From positions 124,001 through 188,000 of the forward strand of contig NZ_CABJDN010000005.1 of the NCBI RefSeq assembly GCF_902364365.1: DNA of 64,000 bases, in the 5' to 3' direction. This document shows positions 9,401 to 18,332 of this stretch, one piece after another (positions within the stretch are counted from its first letter, which is position 1; every line of letters begins with the position of its first letter). The notes below the pieces were generated by a model that made no database searches, was not told the origin of the DNA, and saw only the letters and a program-made list of their open reading frames with translations. The DNA comes from Bacteroides intestinalis (lineage in GTDB: Bacteria > Bacteroidota > Bacteroidia > Bacteroidales > Bacteroidaceae). A program made the translations under genes and the position numbers.

Positions 9401-10862
9401 CTTGTACAAATTGCTGGGTGAAGACCAGTCTTTGGAGGAATATTGTCGTCGACTGGAACGTTCTACCAATAATAAGATGGTGGGTGTTATCTTGTTTATC
9501 GGACTTATAGCTATGTTGCTCTTAGGTTATTACATCCTGTATATTCGTAAACGCCTTGTAAACCGTTGGAATCTGGAACAGGTTTTGGAAATCAATAGAC
9601 AGATATTTGCTGCCTCCCTGATACAAGTTCCCGAAACAGAAGAGGCTTTGCAACGGGAAGAAGACACCCTGAAAGCTATTCCTCAACGTATTGTTGACGA
9701 AGGTTTCGATGCTGTAAATGAGTTGCTAAGCATTGATCGGTTGGGAATTGCCGTTTATAATGAAACGACGCATCAACTGGAATATGCATCAAATTCTATA
9801 GAAAATGAGTTGTCCTCTGCGGGAGATAGTGGATTATCTACGGCAGAAGATGAACTTTGGAAGGAAGTAGTTCAGCGTTGTTTTGAGGAGCACACTCAAC
9901 TGTCCGCACCGGGATTTGAAGCCTTACCTTTGGTGGTGGATGCTGCGGGTGATTCGCGTTGTGTAGGTGTGTTATATCTTGAGCGGCAGGAGAGTGCCGA
10001 TCAGGAGACGGCTCATTTATTGTTGGAATTGATTGCGCGGTATATAGCGATTGTGGTCTTCAATGCAGTTGTGAAACTGGCTACAAAATACCGCGACATT
10101 GAAGCGGCGCATGAAGAAGCACACCGGGCGTCATGGGAGGACGGTATGTTGCATGTGCAGAATATGGTGCTTGATAATTGTCTTTCCACCATCAAGCATG
10201 AGACGATTTATTATCCGAACAAAATCAAGCAACTCATTGGTAAACTCCGTTCAGGTATTCTCTCTGAAACGGAAGAAAAAGAGACGGTTTCAGCTATCAG
10301 CGAATTGATAGAATATTATAAAGGTATATTTACCATATTGAGTTCGTGTGCATCGCGCCAGTTGGAAGAAGTTACATTCCGTCGCGGGATGATTTCCGTA
10401 CCGGAGTTGTTTGTTTTAGCAGAAAAGTATTTCCGTAAAGCGAATAAGGGAAAAGGGTTTGCTGTATCTTTCTCTACAAGAGCTATTGATGAAAGAGTGG
10501 TCGGAGATTTTATCCAACTTCGCTTCTTATTGGAGAATCTGATAGACGAAGCTTTGTCCGTCCCTCTGGATGGAAAAATACATTTGGCAGCAGCAGTAGA
10601 CGGAGAATATATTCGTTTCCTTTTTACGGATATGCGAAGGACGAAAACCCGTGAGGAGTTAAATCAACTTTTCTATCCAAACCTGGAACGTATGACGGCA
10701 ACAGGAGAGAAAGGAGAGTTGCGAGGTACGGAGTATCTCGTCTGCAAGCAGATTATTCGCGACCATGACGAGTTTGCCGGAAAACGTGGCTGTCGCATCA
10801 ATGCTGAACCGGCTGAGAATGGTGGATTTACTGTTTATTTCACGATACCGAGAAGAAAATAA
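6462..10862 (+). CDS. Double sensor histidine kinase-like protein (two fused units)
   Basis: 1466 residues, resembling the large Bacteroides DUF5112/DUF5113 ATP-binding proteins (name from memory). Unit A: lipoprotein-like signal with Cys22, a TPR-like helical periplasmic part, a TM at about 437-458, a candidate phospho-His596, and a HATPase domain with N-box NTLAENARKYTP (704-715), G1 VEDTGYGL (735-742) and G2 GSGFGL (777-782). Unit B begins near 824 with a second signal-like stretch (LMVFLCIFFSIGMSSC, Cys843), then a sensor part, a TM at about 1007-1028, a GAF-like region, candidate His1246 and a degenerate ATPase end. The predicted topology puts both sensor parts outside and both kinase parts inside. 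The start is GTG. The next gene, 11 bp on, is a response regulator, the likely partner. The signal sensed is unknown. Confidence 0.85.
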   Translation: MKRFPHIRLVGLLCFCIVMISCVGTAPTKEVHLIDSLNQVAYSYRYKDLDSSCHAATQAYGKVNLYSQGKAEASNNLGFCAFMRMDFEKAEKFHKDVYSLTKNELELLVADIGLMKIYQRTAMNKEFYDYRNSALRRMKRIDEDNKLFVDKHERLRLNYARSEFYIVSAVYYYYLQQRPEAVASINEIYPQEELAADTNQLLYYHYIKGSAALCDGETADERRLREFDELYTTWKMASRGGYLYFEGNGVQGLANLMASPDNYDFFQVRRSHALKQFDVPVDSLLPMRLGQLALKKFKQYNDVYQIAGAYVSIGKYLNAHDNYAEALDTLTLALECVNNHHRRFYDCHDSLDWLKTYDIRDTISSEKAWIERKLRTVPEWISRIREQLSVTYAGLEMKQHSDYNRNIYLDILEDTRQDKELESRYQALESEARQLNILLFFVIVGFILVVLFFWIFNKRSKERNHVHLHRLRQMLDICQKITASIPTDAQTEEEIVDAILSAVQTDIEELFSVKDIRIEDGQLVLPKRLTKDEKAILHVIAPYITWALDNGMTSISLGDERRRLEKERYVYEQHIAGNKRQNLIKKACMAIVNGIHPYIDRIINEVHKLTEKGFIHDERIKAEKYQYMDELVTTINEYNDILALWIKMKQGSLSLNVETFGLNELFDLIRKGSRAFEMKQQQLEVTPTDTYVKADKALTLFMINTLAENARKYTPKGGKVKVYANLTEEYVEISVEDTGYGLSEEDVTRIVGEKLYNSQEIGILDAADREELLKNKGSGFGLMNCKGIIEKYRKTNEVFKVCLFNVESTLGKGSRFYFRLPTGVRKTLMVFLCIFFSIGMSSCNKAVEEAVMQPDEIYAQTTQDSLSLAAENEFEALLNEASDYANNAYYSNVEGDFEQALEYADSAMSCLNAHYKRYAQDPQRYMSLRGEGEPGELSWWNELFNSDFHVILDIRNEAAVAFLALKQWDAYSYNNAAYTTLYKLLGEDQSLEEYCRRLERSTNNKMVGVILFIGLIAMLLLGYYILYIRKRLVNRWNLEQVLEINRQIFAASLIQVPETEEALQREEDTLKAIPQRIVDEGFDAVNELLSIDRLGIAVYNETTHQLEYASNSIENELSSAGDSGLSTAEDELWKEVVQRCFEEHTQLSAPGFEALPLVVDAAGDSRCVGVLYLERQESADQETAHLLLELIARYIAIVVFNAVVKLATKYRDIEAAHEEAHRASWEDGMLHVQNMVLDNCLSTIKHETIYYPNKIKQLIGKLRSGILSETEEKETVSAISELIEYYKGIFTILSSCASRQLEEVTFRRGMISVPELFVLAEKYFRKANKGKGFAVSFSTRAIDERVVGDFIQLRFLLENLIDEALSVPLDGKIHLAAAVDGEYIRFLFTDMRRTKTREELNQLFYPNLERMTATGEKGELRGTEYLVCKQIIRDHDEFAGKRGCRINAEPAENGGFTVYFTIPRRK

Positions 10863-10873
10863 AATTAAAGAAT

Positions 10874-11602
10874 ATGGAAGACAAGAAATTCAAAGTAATT
10901 ATTGTAGAAGACGTCAAGCTTGAACTGAAAGGAACGGAAGAAATCTTCCGCCATGAAATACCCAATGCAGAAGTTATCGGTACGGCCATGACCGAAAGCG
11001 AATTCTGGACATTGATGGAAGCCGGAGTCCCCGACTTGGTATTGCTGGATTTAGGCTTGGGTGGTTCTACTACCATTGGTGTGGATATCTGCCGGAATAT
11101 CTTTAAGCGCTATCCGGGAGTACACGTACTCATATTTACCGGGGAAATTCTGAATGAAAAGCTTTGGGTGGATGTTATGAATGCGGGTGCTGACGGCATT
11201 ATTTTGAAAACAGGTGAGTTGCTTACGAAAACAGATGTACAGGCAGTAATGGATGGAAAGAAACTGGTTTTCAATTACCCCATTCTGGAAAAGATTGTAG
11301 ACCGTTTCAAACAATCTGTTGCGAATGATGCCAAACGTCAGGAAGCGGTTATCAGTTATGATATCGATGAGTATGACGAACGTTTCCTACGTCATCTGGC
11401 ACTGGGGTATACCAAAGATATGATTGCCAACCTGAAAGGTATGCCTTTTGGAGTCAAATCCCTGGAAAAGCGTCAGAATGATTTGGTAAACCGTCTGTTT
11501 CCACAAGGAGAGCGGGTAGGAGTGAATGCAACCCGCCTGGTTGTGCGTGCTCTGGAACTCCGTATTCTTGATATAGATAATCTGGAAGCAGATGATGAAT
11601 AG
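10874..11602 (+). CDS. Response regulator with C-terminal helix-turn-helix-like domain
   Basis: 242 residues. The N-terminal receiver domain has the acidic pair E12/D13 (IIVEDVK), phospho-acceptor Asp59 (LVLLDLGLGG), a Thr in VLIFTGE and the conserved Lys in GIILKTGE. The C-terminal part, about 165-240, contains helices with DIDEYDERFLRHLALGYTKD and SLEKRQNDLVNRLF and resembles a LuxR-like DNA-binding domain specific to Bacteroidetes. It lies 11 bp after the double sensor kinase and overlaps the transporter gene by 11 bp, so the three genes form one operon and the regulator is probably phosphorylated by that kinase. Confidence 0.9.
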   Translation: MEDKKFKVIIVEDVKLELKGTEEIFRHEIPNAEVIGTAMTESEFWTLMEAGVPDLVLLDLGLGGSTTIGVDICRNIFKRYPGVHVLIFTGEILNEKLWVDVMNAGADGIILKTGELLTKTDVQAVMDGKKLVFNYPILEKIVDRFKQSVANDAKRQEAVISYDIDEYDERFLRHLALGYTKDMIANLKGMPFGVKSLEKRQNDLVNRLFPQGERVGVNATRLVVRALELRILDIDNLEADDE

Positions 11603-13049
11603 CAAATGGCGTTTACCGCATCCGGCAACAATGTTTCTCTTGTTGACGCTGGCTGTCATTGTCCTATCATGGATATTTGACATTTACGGCCTGAGCGTGT
11701 TTCAACCGCAAACAGGAGAGGAGATACGGGTACAAAGTTTGCTTAGTCCGGAAGGTATTCGTTGGCTGTTGCGGCATGTGGTTACTAATTTCACGGGGTT
11801 TGCTCCGCTGGGATTAGTGATTGTGGCTATGTTTGGTATCGGGGTGGCACAACACTCGGGTTTTATAGATGCTTGCATCCGCGGTGGGGCACGTCGTAAG
11901 CATAATCCATGGCGCATGGTGATACTGGTTATCTTCTTGGGATTACTTTCTAATGTAGTAGGGGATGCAGGGTACATAATCCTATTGCCAATAGCAGCGA
12001 CCTTGTTCCATTCGGTTGGGCTGCATCCGGTTGCAGGCATTATCACGGCATACGTTTCTGTTTCGTGCGGGTATAGCGCTAACCTGATGCTGAGTACCTT
12101 GGACCCTATGCTTGCTGCCAGTACCCAGGAAGCTGCGGATATGGCAAATGTATCACCTGGAAATACAGGACCGTTATGCAATTACTATTTCTTGTTTGCA
12201 TCCACTTTCTTGCTTGCTTTTATTATTTATCAGGTAACCCGCCGCAATCTTCTACCAGCTTTGGGCGAATATGTTGGTCATATTCGTTTCAATGGTTATA
12301 AGCAATTATCCCGCAAAGAGCGTCGTGCTATGATAGGTGCAGTATCTATCGGGGTGATTTATACAACCGTGATTCTTTGGGCTACTTTCTCTTCATGGGG
12401 TATTTTGCGTAGTGTGAATGGTGGTCTGATCCGTTCTCCTTTTATAGAGGGCATTCTGTTTTTGCTTTCTTTTGGTATCGGACTTATGGGGATGGTTTAC
12501 GGCTTTGCTTCCGGTCGTTATCGTACAGATGGAGATGTGATTGAGGGGCTTACTCAACCTATGAAATTGTTGGGTGTTTACTTTGTCATCGCTTTCTTTG
12601 CTGCTCAGATGTTTGCGTGTTTCGAGTATTCTCATTTGGATAAATGTATAGCCATTATGGGAGCGGACATGCTTTCGTCTATTCATCTTGGGAGTTTATG
12701 GATACTCATTCTATTTATTCTCTTTACAGCACTTGTGAACCTTATTATGGTCTCTGCCACTGCCAAGTGGACTTTCATGTCCTTCATCTTTGTTCCATTC
12801 TTTGCCAATATGGGGATTTCTCCGGATATGGTACAATGCGCCTTTCGTATTGGTGACAGTGCCACCAATGCCATCACTCCTTTTATGTTCTACATGCCTC
12901 TTATCCTTACTTACATGCAGCAATATGATAAGCAAGCGACCTATGGTTCGTTGCTGAAATATACATGGAGATACTCTCTATATATATTATTAGCCTGGAC
13001 TTTGTTATTTATTTTATGGTATGTAACTGGTTTACCATTAGGATTATAA
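11592..13049 (+). CDS. AbgT-family transporter
   Basis: 485-residue polytopic membrane protein of the AbgT family, whose known members import p-aminobenzoyl-glutamate or export sulfonamide-type antimetabolites using the proton gradient. Supporting stretches are GLLSNVVGDAGYIILLPIAA, VSCGYSANLMLSTLDPMLA, and the late GDSATNAITPFMFYMPLIL, which match the family's conserved hairpin regions. It starts inside the end of the response-regulator gene (11-bp overlap; ATG 11592 or 11595). The operon link suggests its expression responds to, or is part of, the signalling output. The substrate cannot be told from sequence. Confidence 0.9.
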   Translation: MMNSKWRLPHPATMFLLLTLAVIVLSWIFDIYGLSVFQPQTGEEIRVQSLLSPEGIRWLLRHVVTNFTGFAPLGLVIVAMFGIGVAQHSGFIDACIRGGARRKHNPWRMVILVIFLGLLSNVVGDAGYIILLPIAATLFHSVGLHPVAGIITAYVSVSCGYSANLMLSTLDPMLAASTQEAADMANVSPGNTGPLCNYYFLFASTFLLAFIIYQVTRRNLLPALGEYVGHIRFNGYKQLSRKERRAMIGAVSIGVIYTTVILWATFSSWGILRSVNGGLIRSPFIEGILFLLSFGIGLMGMVYGFASGRYRTDGDVIEGLTQPMKLLGVYFVIAFFAAQMFACFEYSHLDKCIAIMGADMLSSIHLGSLWILILFILFTALVNLIMVSATAKWTFMSFIFVPFFANMGISPDMVQCAFRIGDSATNAITPFMFYMPLILTYMQQYDKQATYGSLLKYTWRYSLYILLAWTLLFILWYVTGLPLGL

Positions 13050-13102
13050 CATCTACTCGGATATAAAAGCAGCTATTTACAAAATATTTTCTGCGTAAAA
13101 TC

Positions 13103-13133
13103 TTTGCAAATTTCACAGAAAAGCGTACCTTTG
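13103..13133 (+). promoter_or_regulatory. tRNA-Arg promoter
   Basis: TTTG at 13103-13106, a 19-bp spacer, then TACCTTTG at 13126-13133: a near-perfect Bacteroides -33/-7 promoter. It is placed 16 bp before the mature tRNA 5' end. Confidence 0.85.
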
Positions 13134-13149
13134 CACCGCAATTAAGGAT

Positions 13150-13223
<74 letters not shown>

Positions 13224-13229
13224 CATAAT

Positions 13230-13268
13230 AAAACCGCAAATAGTTTATAATAGGGCTTTTGCGGTTTT
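13230..13268 (+). terminator. Terminator after tRNA-Arg
   Basis: Stem AAAACCGCAAA (13230-13240) and TTTGCGGTTTT (13258-13268), 11 bp perfect, followed by more T residues. Confidence 0.9.
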
Positions 13269-13328
13269 TTTGTTTTAAACGTAATCAGTTCTTCATACTG
13301 CGTACGTCATAATTTCAATGCCCGGCGT

Positions 13329-13877
13329 ATGAATACTAACGAAATAGATAAGTTGAGCCTCGTAAAAGCCCATGCTCTGTTTGATACTGGTGATATAAGT
13401 CGTATCGAAATAGGGACGGTAAAAGGATTATGCGATATACACTGCTATTTGTTTGACGGTTTGTATGAATTCTCTGGAAAGGTGCGTACTCTAAATATAG
13501 CAAAGGGAAACTTTCGTTTTGCCAACTGCATGTATCTTGATGTCATATTACCTGTAATAGAAAAAATGCCCGAAACGACATTCGATGAAATAATCGCAAA
13601 ATATGTTGAAATGAACATAGCCCATCCTTTTATGGAGGGAAATGGAAGGACTATGCGCATTTGGCTCGATATGATATTAAAAAAGAATCTTAAAAGAGTT
13701 GTTGATTGGCGGAATGTGGATAAGTATCTGTATTTGCAAGCGATGGATCGAAGCCCGATTAATGACTTGGAACTGCGTACTTTACTGTATCAAGCACTCA
13801 CCGATCAGGTAGATGACCGGGAAGTAATATTCAAAGGGATTACTCAATCTTATTATTATGAAGGCTATGAGCCATAG
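13329..13877 (+). CDS. Class III Fic protein (self-inhibited AMP transferase)
   Basis: 182 residues. Fic enzymes usually transfer AMP from ATP to a hydroxyl of a target protein. The active-site motif HPFMEGNGR is complete at residues 99-107 (catalytic His99). Near the C-terminus, SYYYEG (174-179) matches the [S/T]xxxE[G/N] inhibitory motif; its position after the Fic core, and the similarity of the whole tail to Neisseria Fic, place it in class III, where Glu178 blocks ATP until the protein rearranges. No antitoxin partner is adjacent, as expected for this class. It follows the tRNA-Arg terminator and runs convergent to an HU-like gene. The target is unknown; gyrase or topoisomerase IV modification is known for some relatives. 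Confidence 0.92.
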   Translation: MNTNEIDKLSLVKAHALFDTGDISRIEIGTVKGLCDIHCYLFDGLYEFSGKVRTLNIAKGNFRFANCMYLDVILPVIEKMPETTFDEIIAKYVEMNIAHPFMEGNGRTMRIWLDMILKKNLKRVVDWRNVDKYLYLQAMDRSPINDLELRTLLYQALTDQVDDREVIFKGITQSYYYEGYEP

Positions 13878-13883
13878 CCCAAT

Positions 13884-14510
13884 TCAAGGTAGATTGTTTG
13901 TACAACTGCCTTCTACCTTCACATAATACATCTGATTCCCTCTGCCCATCTTTCGTATTAATCCTTTTTCCACGAATATTTTCAAGTCCTCTGTGGCCTT
14001 CCACTTCAGGCGTCCGGTTAAACTTGTATAGATGGATCGTGTGATAAAACCATTTTGTTCCAGATGCATCATCATTCGCCTTTCCAGTTCTTCTATATTT
14101 AACTGGCTGGAAGTGCGAAAAGCACGTTCAGGTACACGTTCTAATTCGCCTGCCGACTTCATTTTGAATTGTTTTGAAGCTCTGAAGCTTACCCCATTGA
14201 AACGAATGGAAGCAGCACGGATATCTGTTTTCTTAGCTACCATGCGTGATGCCTTAATTTTTCCGGCAAAGTAACCGAATTCACCAAGTTCTACACGGTA
14301 TCCTTCACCGATGTAGCGTGCAGTTGTATCCATAATTATACTTAGTGCTCCCTCCAATTCACCTACAGTGTAGCCGGTTCCATACGAGGCCCTTTCCAGT
14401 AATTTGCGTGCAGAGAGTGTGCCGCTATATACTATGCTCGGGTAGAGTGTTTCCTTTTCACCCTCTTTTGTTGTGAGGGCGGGTTTCTTTTTCAGATCAT
14501 AAAATGCCAT
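13884..14510 (-). CDS. HU-family DNA-binding protein with C-terminal winged-helix-like part
   Basis: 208 residues. The first 120 or so resemble the Bacteroidetes HU-like domain (LELGEFGYFAGKI, RFNGVSFRASKQFK), a divergent HU/IHF fold. The C-terminal part, about 140-205, reads as a winged helix (IEELERRMMMHLEQNGFIT, SLTGRLKWKATEDLKIFVEKGLIRKMGRGNQMYYV), which is unusual next to an HU fold. The tail ends SCTNNLP. It is a single gene convergent with Fic (6 bp between stops). Its role is probably chromosomal architecture or local regulation, not otherwise assignable. Confidence 0.8.
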   Translation of the reverse strand: MAFYDLKKKPALTTKEGEKETLYPSIVYSGTLSARKLLERASYGTGYTVGELEGALSIIMDTTARYIGEGYRVELGEFGYFAGKIKASRMVAKKTDIRAASIRFNGVSFRASKQFKMKSAGELERVPERAFRTSSQLNIEELERRMMMHLEQNGFITRSIYTSLTGRLKWKATEDLKIFVEKGLIRKMGRGNQMYYVKVEGSCTNNLP

Positions 14511-14981
14511 GAGTTGCTTTATTTAGATATTCTTTTACTGGTGAAATTAAATTAGGATGGTACATAAATTAACTTCATACAGCGCGATAACCAATTCCTT
14601 TTTATTAATAAATGTAGTCAGTTGATTATATCAGACTTATTGAATGCTTATAATCAGCCAATAAGTTGTTTGTTACCAACCTATCAGCTGTTTATAAACA
14701 TCCTATTTCATTTATGCAGTAAAGGTATTTAGTTTATTGGATAAAAGCAATTAAATTGTAGATAGTTTCGAGTTAATTCTTTAAAAATATTTATCTGAAG
14801 AGTAACCGGTGGTGTATAGTACAGCCTGAAATGACAGTGTTTAACATTCAGTTCCTCTTGAAATTTACGTAAAATAACATTTGTTACAGCTGTCCTAAAA
14901 ACTACAAAAAAGTTAAAATGGTTTTGCTTCTATAGCTATGAACACTAATTTTGGGATATCAACTTTTAAAAATTAAAGCAC
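14511..14981. other. 471-bp AT-rich intergenic region
   Basis: Lies between the divergent HU-like and TPR genes and must hold both promoters. The sequence is very AT-rich with runs of A and T. No convincing TAnnTTTG element, hairpin or ORF was picked out by eye. Confidence 0.5.
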
Positions 14982-15737
14982 ATGAAAAAATTTTTGTTAT
15001 CCATTGCACTTTGTTGTGCAGCAACTAACTTTTTTGCACAAACAACGGAACCTGGAAATCTAATTAACGAAGGAAAGGCAGCACTCGAAGCCAAAAATTA
15101 CCAGGAAGCATTTACAAAATTCAGTACCTACCTGACACAGACAAACAATCAGGACTCTGTTATCGCTTACAACTGCGGCGTTTGTGCCGATAAAATCAAA
15201 AAACCGGATGAAGCTCTCAAGTACTTTGATATTGCTATTCAAAAGAAATACAATCTGGGAAATGCATATGTAGGTAAAGCCGGTGCATTGAAAGATTTGA
15301 AAAAAGACAGTGAGTATCTTGCTACCCTGAAAGAGGGTATAGAAGCAGCTCCGGAAAACAAGACACTGAAAAGACTTCATGCTAATTATTATCTGAATGC
15401 CGGTATCAAGGCACAAAAGGCTAATAAACTGGATGATGCTGAAGAAGCATTCAAACAAGTATTGGCTGACGATGAAAAGAACACCAACGCATTGTACAGT
15501 TTGGGTACGCTTTCTTATAATAAGGCAGCTTTAGTTCTGAAGAATGCAGCACCATTAGCTAATTCTGATAAAGCTAAGTATGATGCACAGAAAGAAATCG
15601 CTGACAAAAACTTCCAGAATGCTAAAACGTATCTGGAAACTGCACTCCCTTTACTCTCGGCAGACAAACCTCGTGAAAAAAGTATGATAGATAATATTAA
15701 GAAATTATTGCCGCAAATTGAAGCACAATTGAAGTAA
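14982..15737 (+). CDS. Secreted TPR-repeat protein
   Basis: 251 residues with a signal peptide (MKKFLLSIALCCAATNFFA-Q) and at least three tetratricopeptide-like repeats: about 30-65 (INEGKAALEAKNYQEAFTKF), 65-100 (YNCGVCADKIKKPDEALKYF) and 130-175 (NAGIKAQKANKLDDAEEAF...NTNALYSLGTL). It has no catalytic motif; it is likely a periplasmic or outer-membrane scaffold for protein-protein contact. It is monocistronic, with a long AT-rich upstream region and a strong terminator behind it. Confidence 0.85.
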   Translation: MKKFLLSIALCCAATNFFAQTTEPGNLINEGKAALEAKNYQEAFTKFSTYLTQTNNQDSVIAYNCGVCADKIKKPDEALKYFDIAIQKKYNLGNAYVGKAGALKDLKKDSEYLATLKEGIEAAPENKTLKRLHANYYLNAGIKAQKANKLDDAEEAFKQVLADDEKNTNALYSLGTLSYNKAALVLKNAAPLANSDKAKYDAQKEIADKNFQNAKTYLETALPLLSADKPREKSMIDNIKKLLPQIEAQLK

Positions 15738-15754
15738 ACTATCAGAAAATGAAT

Positions 15755-15794
15755 AAAAAAAGCCGTGTCGGAATTTCCCGACACGGCTTTTTTT
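15755..15794. terminator. Bidirectional terminator between TPR gene and glgB
   Basis: Stem AAAAAAAGCCGTGTCGG (15755-15771) and its complement (15778-15794), 17 bp perfect with a 6-nt loop, flanked by A and T tracts. It serves the two convergent genes. Confidence 0.92.
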
Positions 15795-15807
15795 TATAAT
15801 ATATCAC

Positions 15808-17817
15808 TTATTTCGTTCTCTTCAATACTACTGCTGTACGGGCAGGAATATATAACTTTAACCATTCCTTCTTCTCTTTTTCATAAAGAGGATCGGCAAT
15901 AGTGAAATGTTTCACGGTGTCATCAGCAAATCCATTACCGCCATAGGCCGGATTATCCGTATTCAATACTACTTCATACGTTCCCGGAGAAACCAGGAAG
16001 CCATAATCGGTAAATGACTGTTTCGGATTGAAGTTGAACACAAAGATATAATCTTTTCGCATGTATGCCAATACCTGATCGCCATCATTGTGCCAGATTT
16101 CCTGAACAGGTGTTGCCTGGAAAGCTTTTACGCTTTTAATCATTTTGAGCATATCAGCATCAAAGTCTGCCATATAGTGATAGGTAAGATTCTTGTTATC
16201 TACCAGATCCCACTGGCGGCGGGCGTACTTGCATGACCATCCATTACCTTCGCGTGGAAAGTCAATCCATTCGGGATGACCGAATTCGTTGCCCATAAAG
16301 TTAAGGTAACCACCATTGATCGTACTTGAAGTCAGCAGGCATATCATCTTGTGGAGGGCAATGCCACGATTCACTGTATAGTTTTCATCGCCCTTCTGCA
16401 TATGCCAGTACATATCGGCATCTATCAGACGGAAGATAATCGTCTTATCGCCCACTAATGCCTGGTCATGGCTTTCGGCATAAGATATAGTCTTTTCATC
16501 TTTACGACGATTGGTTACTTCCCAGAACATGCTGGACGGTTTCCAGTCTTCGTCTATTTTTTCCTTGATGGTCTTGATCCAATAATCAGGGATATTCATT
16601 GCCATACGGTAGTCGAAACCATAGCCACCGTCTTCAACTTTAGCGGCCAAGCCGGGCATTCCCGATACTTCTTCGGCGATCGTTATAGCCTTGGAATTTA
16701 CTTCGTGGATAAGTTTGTTGGCAAGAGTCAGGTAACAGATGGCATTGTCATCCTGATAACCATTGAAATAGTCTCCATAGTTACAGAAGGCTTCACCCAG
16801 TCCGTGACTGTAATAGAGCATAGATGTTACACCATCAAAGCGGAAACCGTCGAATCCGTATTCTTCAAGCCAGTACTTACAGTTGGAGAGAAGGAAATGG
16901 ATAACCTCATTCTTTCCATAGTCAAAACAAAGCGAGTCCCAAGCCGGATGTTCACGGCGTGCGCCGGGATAGAAATACTGATTAGGGTCACCAGCAAAAT
17001 TGCCCAACCCTTCCACTTCATTCTTTACTGCATGAGAATGAACGATGTCCATAATCACTGCAATGCCCAATCCGTGTGCAGTATCGATCAACTCCTTAAG
17101 CTCTTCCGGAGTACCGAAACGGGAAGAAGCGGCAAAGAAACTGGATACATGGTAACCGAAACTACCGTAGTAGGGATGTTCCTGAATTGCCATGATTTGA
17201 ATGCAATTGTATCCGGCTTTGGCAATGCGTGGAAGAGTTTTTTCACGGAACTCATTATAGGTTCCTACTTTTTCTTCCTGCTGCGCCATACCGATATGGC
17301 ATTCGTATATAAGCAAAGGGTCCGTATTAGGTTTAAATGTACGCTTCTTTACTTTATATGGCTTTTCCGGTGCCCAGACCTGCGCACTGAAAATTTTGGT
17401 TTGTTCATCTTGTACCACCCGTGTTGCCCAGGCAGGAATACGTTCTCCACAACCGCCTTCCCAATGTACAATGAGTTTGTATAAGTCTCCGTGTCTCATG
17501 GCATCTGCCGGGAGTTTGATTTCCCAAACGCCATAATCCTTACGTTTCAGACTGTACTTCTTCAGTTCTTTCCATTCATTGAATGTGCCCACAATAAATA
17601 TTTCTGTGGCGTTGGGTGCCCATTCACGGAAAATCCAGCCATCAGCAGTACGGTGAAGTCCGAAATATAAATATCCCGAGGCAAAATCAGACAAAGTCTG
17701 TTTCCCTTTGTTCGTCAGTTCAGCTTCTTTGTCTAATGCATGCTGATGACGGCCTTTGATGGCATCTTCGAAAGGTTCCAGCCAAGGGTCGTTCTTGATC
17801 AAATTCAATGTTTCCAT
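15808..17817 (-). CDS. glgB: 1,4-alpha-glucan branching enzyme
   Basis: 669 residues. Forms alpha-1,6 branches in glycogen. An N-terminal CBM48-like domain (FREWAPNATEIFIVGTFNEWK, about 60-80) precedes a GH13 barrel with the nucleophile Asp in GFRFDGVTSMLYY and the acid/base Glu in ITIAEEVSGMPGL, then a C-terminal beta domain. The length and pattern resemble the eukaryotic-type subfamily (GH13_8) rather than the typical bacterial GlgB with two N-terminal domains; this is common in Bacteroides. It is followed on the same strand, after 29 bp, by yhcH-like and DUF2461 genes lying upstream, so it may be the last gene of that transcript. Confidence 0.95.
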   Translation of the reverse strand: METLNLIKNDPWLEPFEDAIKGRHQHALDKEAELTNKGKQTLSDFASGYLYFGLHRTADGWIFREWAPNATEIFIVGTFNEWKELKKYSLKRKDYGVWEIKLPADAMRHGDLYKLIVHWEGGCGERIPAWATRVVQDEQTKIFSAQVWAPEKPYKVKKRTFKPNTDPLLIYECHIGMAQQEEKVGTYNEFREKTLPRIAKAGYNCIQIMAIQEHPYYGSFGYHVSSFFAASSRFGTPEELKELIDTAHGLGIAVIMDIVHSHAVKNEVEGLGNFAGDPNQYFYPGARREHPAWDSLCFDYGKNEVIHFLLSNCKYWLEEYGFDGFRFDGVTSMLYYSHGLGEAFCNYGDYFNGYQDDNAICYLTLANKLIHEVNSKAITIAEEVSGMPGLAAKVEDGGYGFDYRMAMNIPDYWIKTIKEKIDEDWKPSSMFWEVTNRRKDEKTISYAESHDQALVGDKTIIFRLIDADMYWHMQKGDENYTVNRGIALHKMICLLTSSTINGGYLNFMGNEFGHPEWIDFPREGNGWSCKYARRQWDLVDNKNLTYHYMADFDADMLKMIKSVKAFQATPVQEIWHNDGDQVLAYMRKDYIFVFNFNPKQSFTDYGFLVSPGTYEVVLNTDNPAYGGNGFADDTVKHFTIADPLYEKEKKEWLKLYIPARTAVVLKRTK

Positions 17818-17846
17818 AAAGGATGAGTTTTTGATTGATTGGATTA

Positions 17847-18293
17847 TTATGCTTTCACTTTTACAATGACTTTCTTCACACCATCGGGAGAAATGCCGGG
17901 GGCATGTCCGTCTTGCGGGAAGAATATAGCAAACATTCCAGGTTTTACAGTGATATAAGTTTCAGCCAGTCCTTCAAAGAAAGTAATGTCTTTCTCTGCA
18001 TTGTACGGAGCATCAGCCGGTACGCAATCTTTTCCTGCAGTATAGCCCATTACTTCCGCACCGGAGAGAGGAATCTGGATATCTATAAATTCATTGTGTG
18101 TTTCCAGTTTGGCTTGTTCTTTAGCTTTAGGCGTAGTTTGAGCTACGTTTACAACCAGGTCTTTACCTTTCAGTTCGGTTTTGCCAACTTCCATTGCGTT
18201 CAAGTCATGTGATTGCAAGAATTCAATAGCTTGGGCAAACAAGGGGTTCAACGATGCATATTTTTCTAAATTTTCTAATCTATCTACTACCAT
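17847..18293 (-). CDS. YhcH/YjgK/YiaL-family protein
   Basis: 148 residues of the YhcH/YjgK/YiaL (DUF386) family, a cupin-like beta-barrel fold linked to sugar metabolism, for example sialic acid or gulonate use. Conserved pieces visible are ETHNEFIDIQIPLSGAEVMGY around 80-100, EGLAETYITVKPGMFAIFFPQDGHAPGI around 115-140, and the KKVIVKVKA end. The His residues in DGHAPG and in the ETHNEFIDIQ block are the expected metal ligands. It lies 29 bp upstream of glgB on the same strand, suggesting a shared mRNA. The substrate is unknown. Confidence 0.88.
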   Translation of the reverse strand: MVVDRLENLEKYASLNPLFAQAIEFLQSHDLNAMEVGKTELKGKDLVVNVAQTTPKAKEQAKLETHNEFIDIQIPLSGAEVMGYTAGKDCVPADAPYNAEKDITFFEGLAETYITVKPGMFAIFFPQDGHAPGISPDGVKKVIVKVKA

Positions 18294-18332
18294 AGCTTTA
18301 ATGTTTTAAGTTAGTTATATTATTATCAAATT

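Noticed and set aside
16468..17484. 338-codon plus-strand frame inside glgB
   Set aside because: Antisense to a well-supported GH13 enzyme; no family features of its own.
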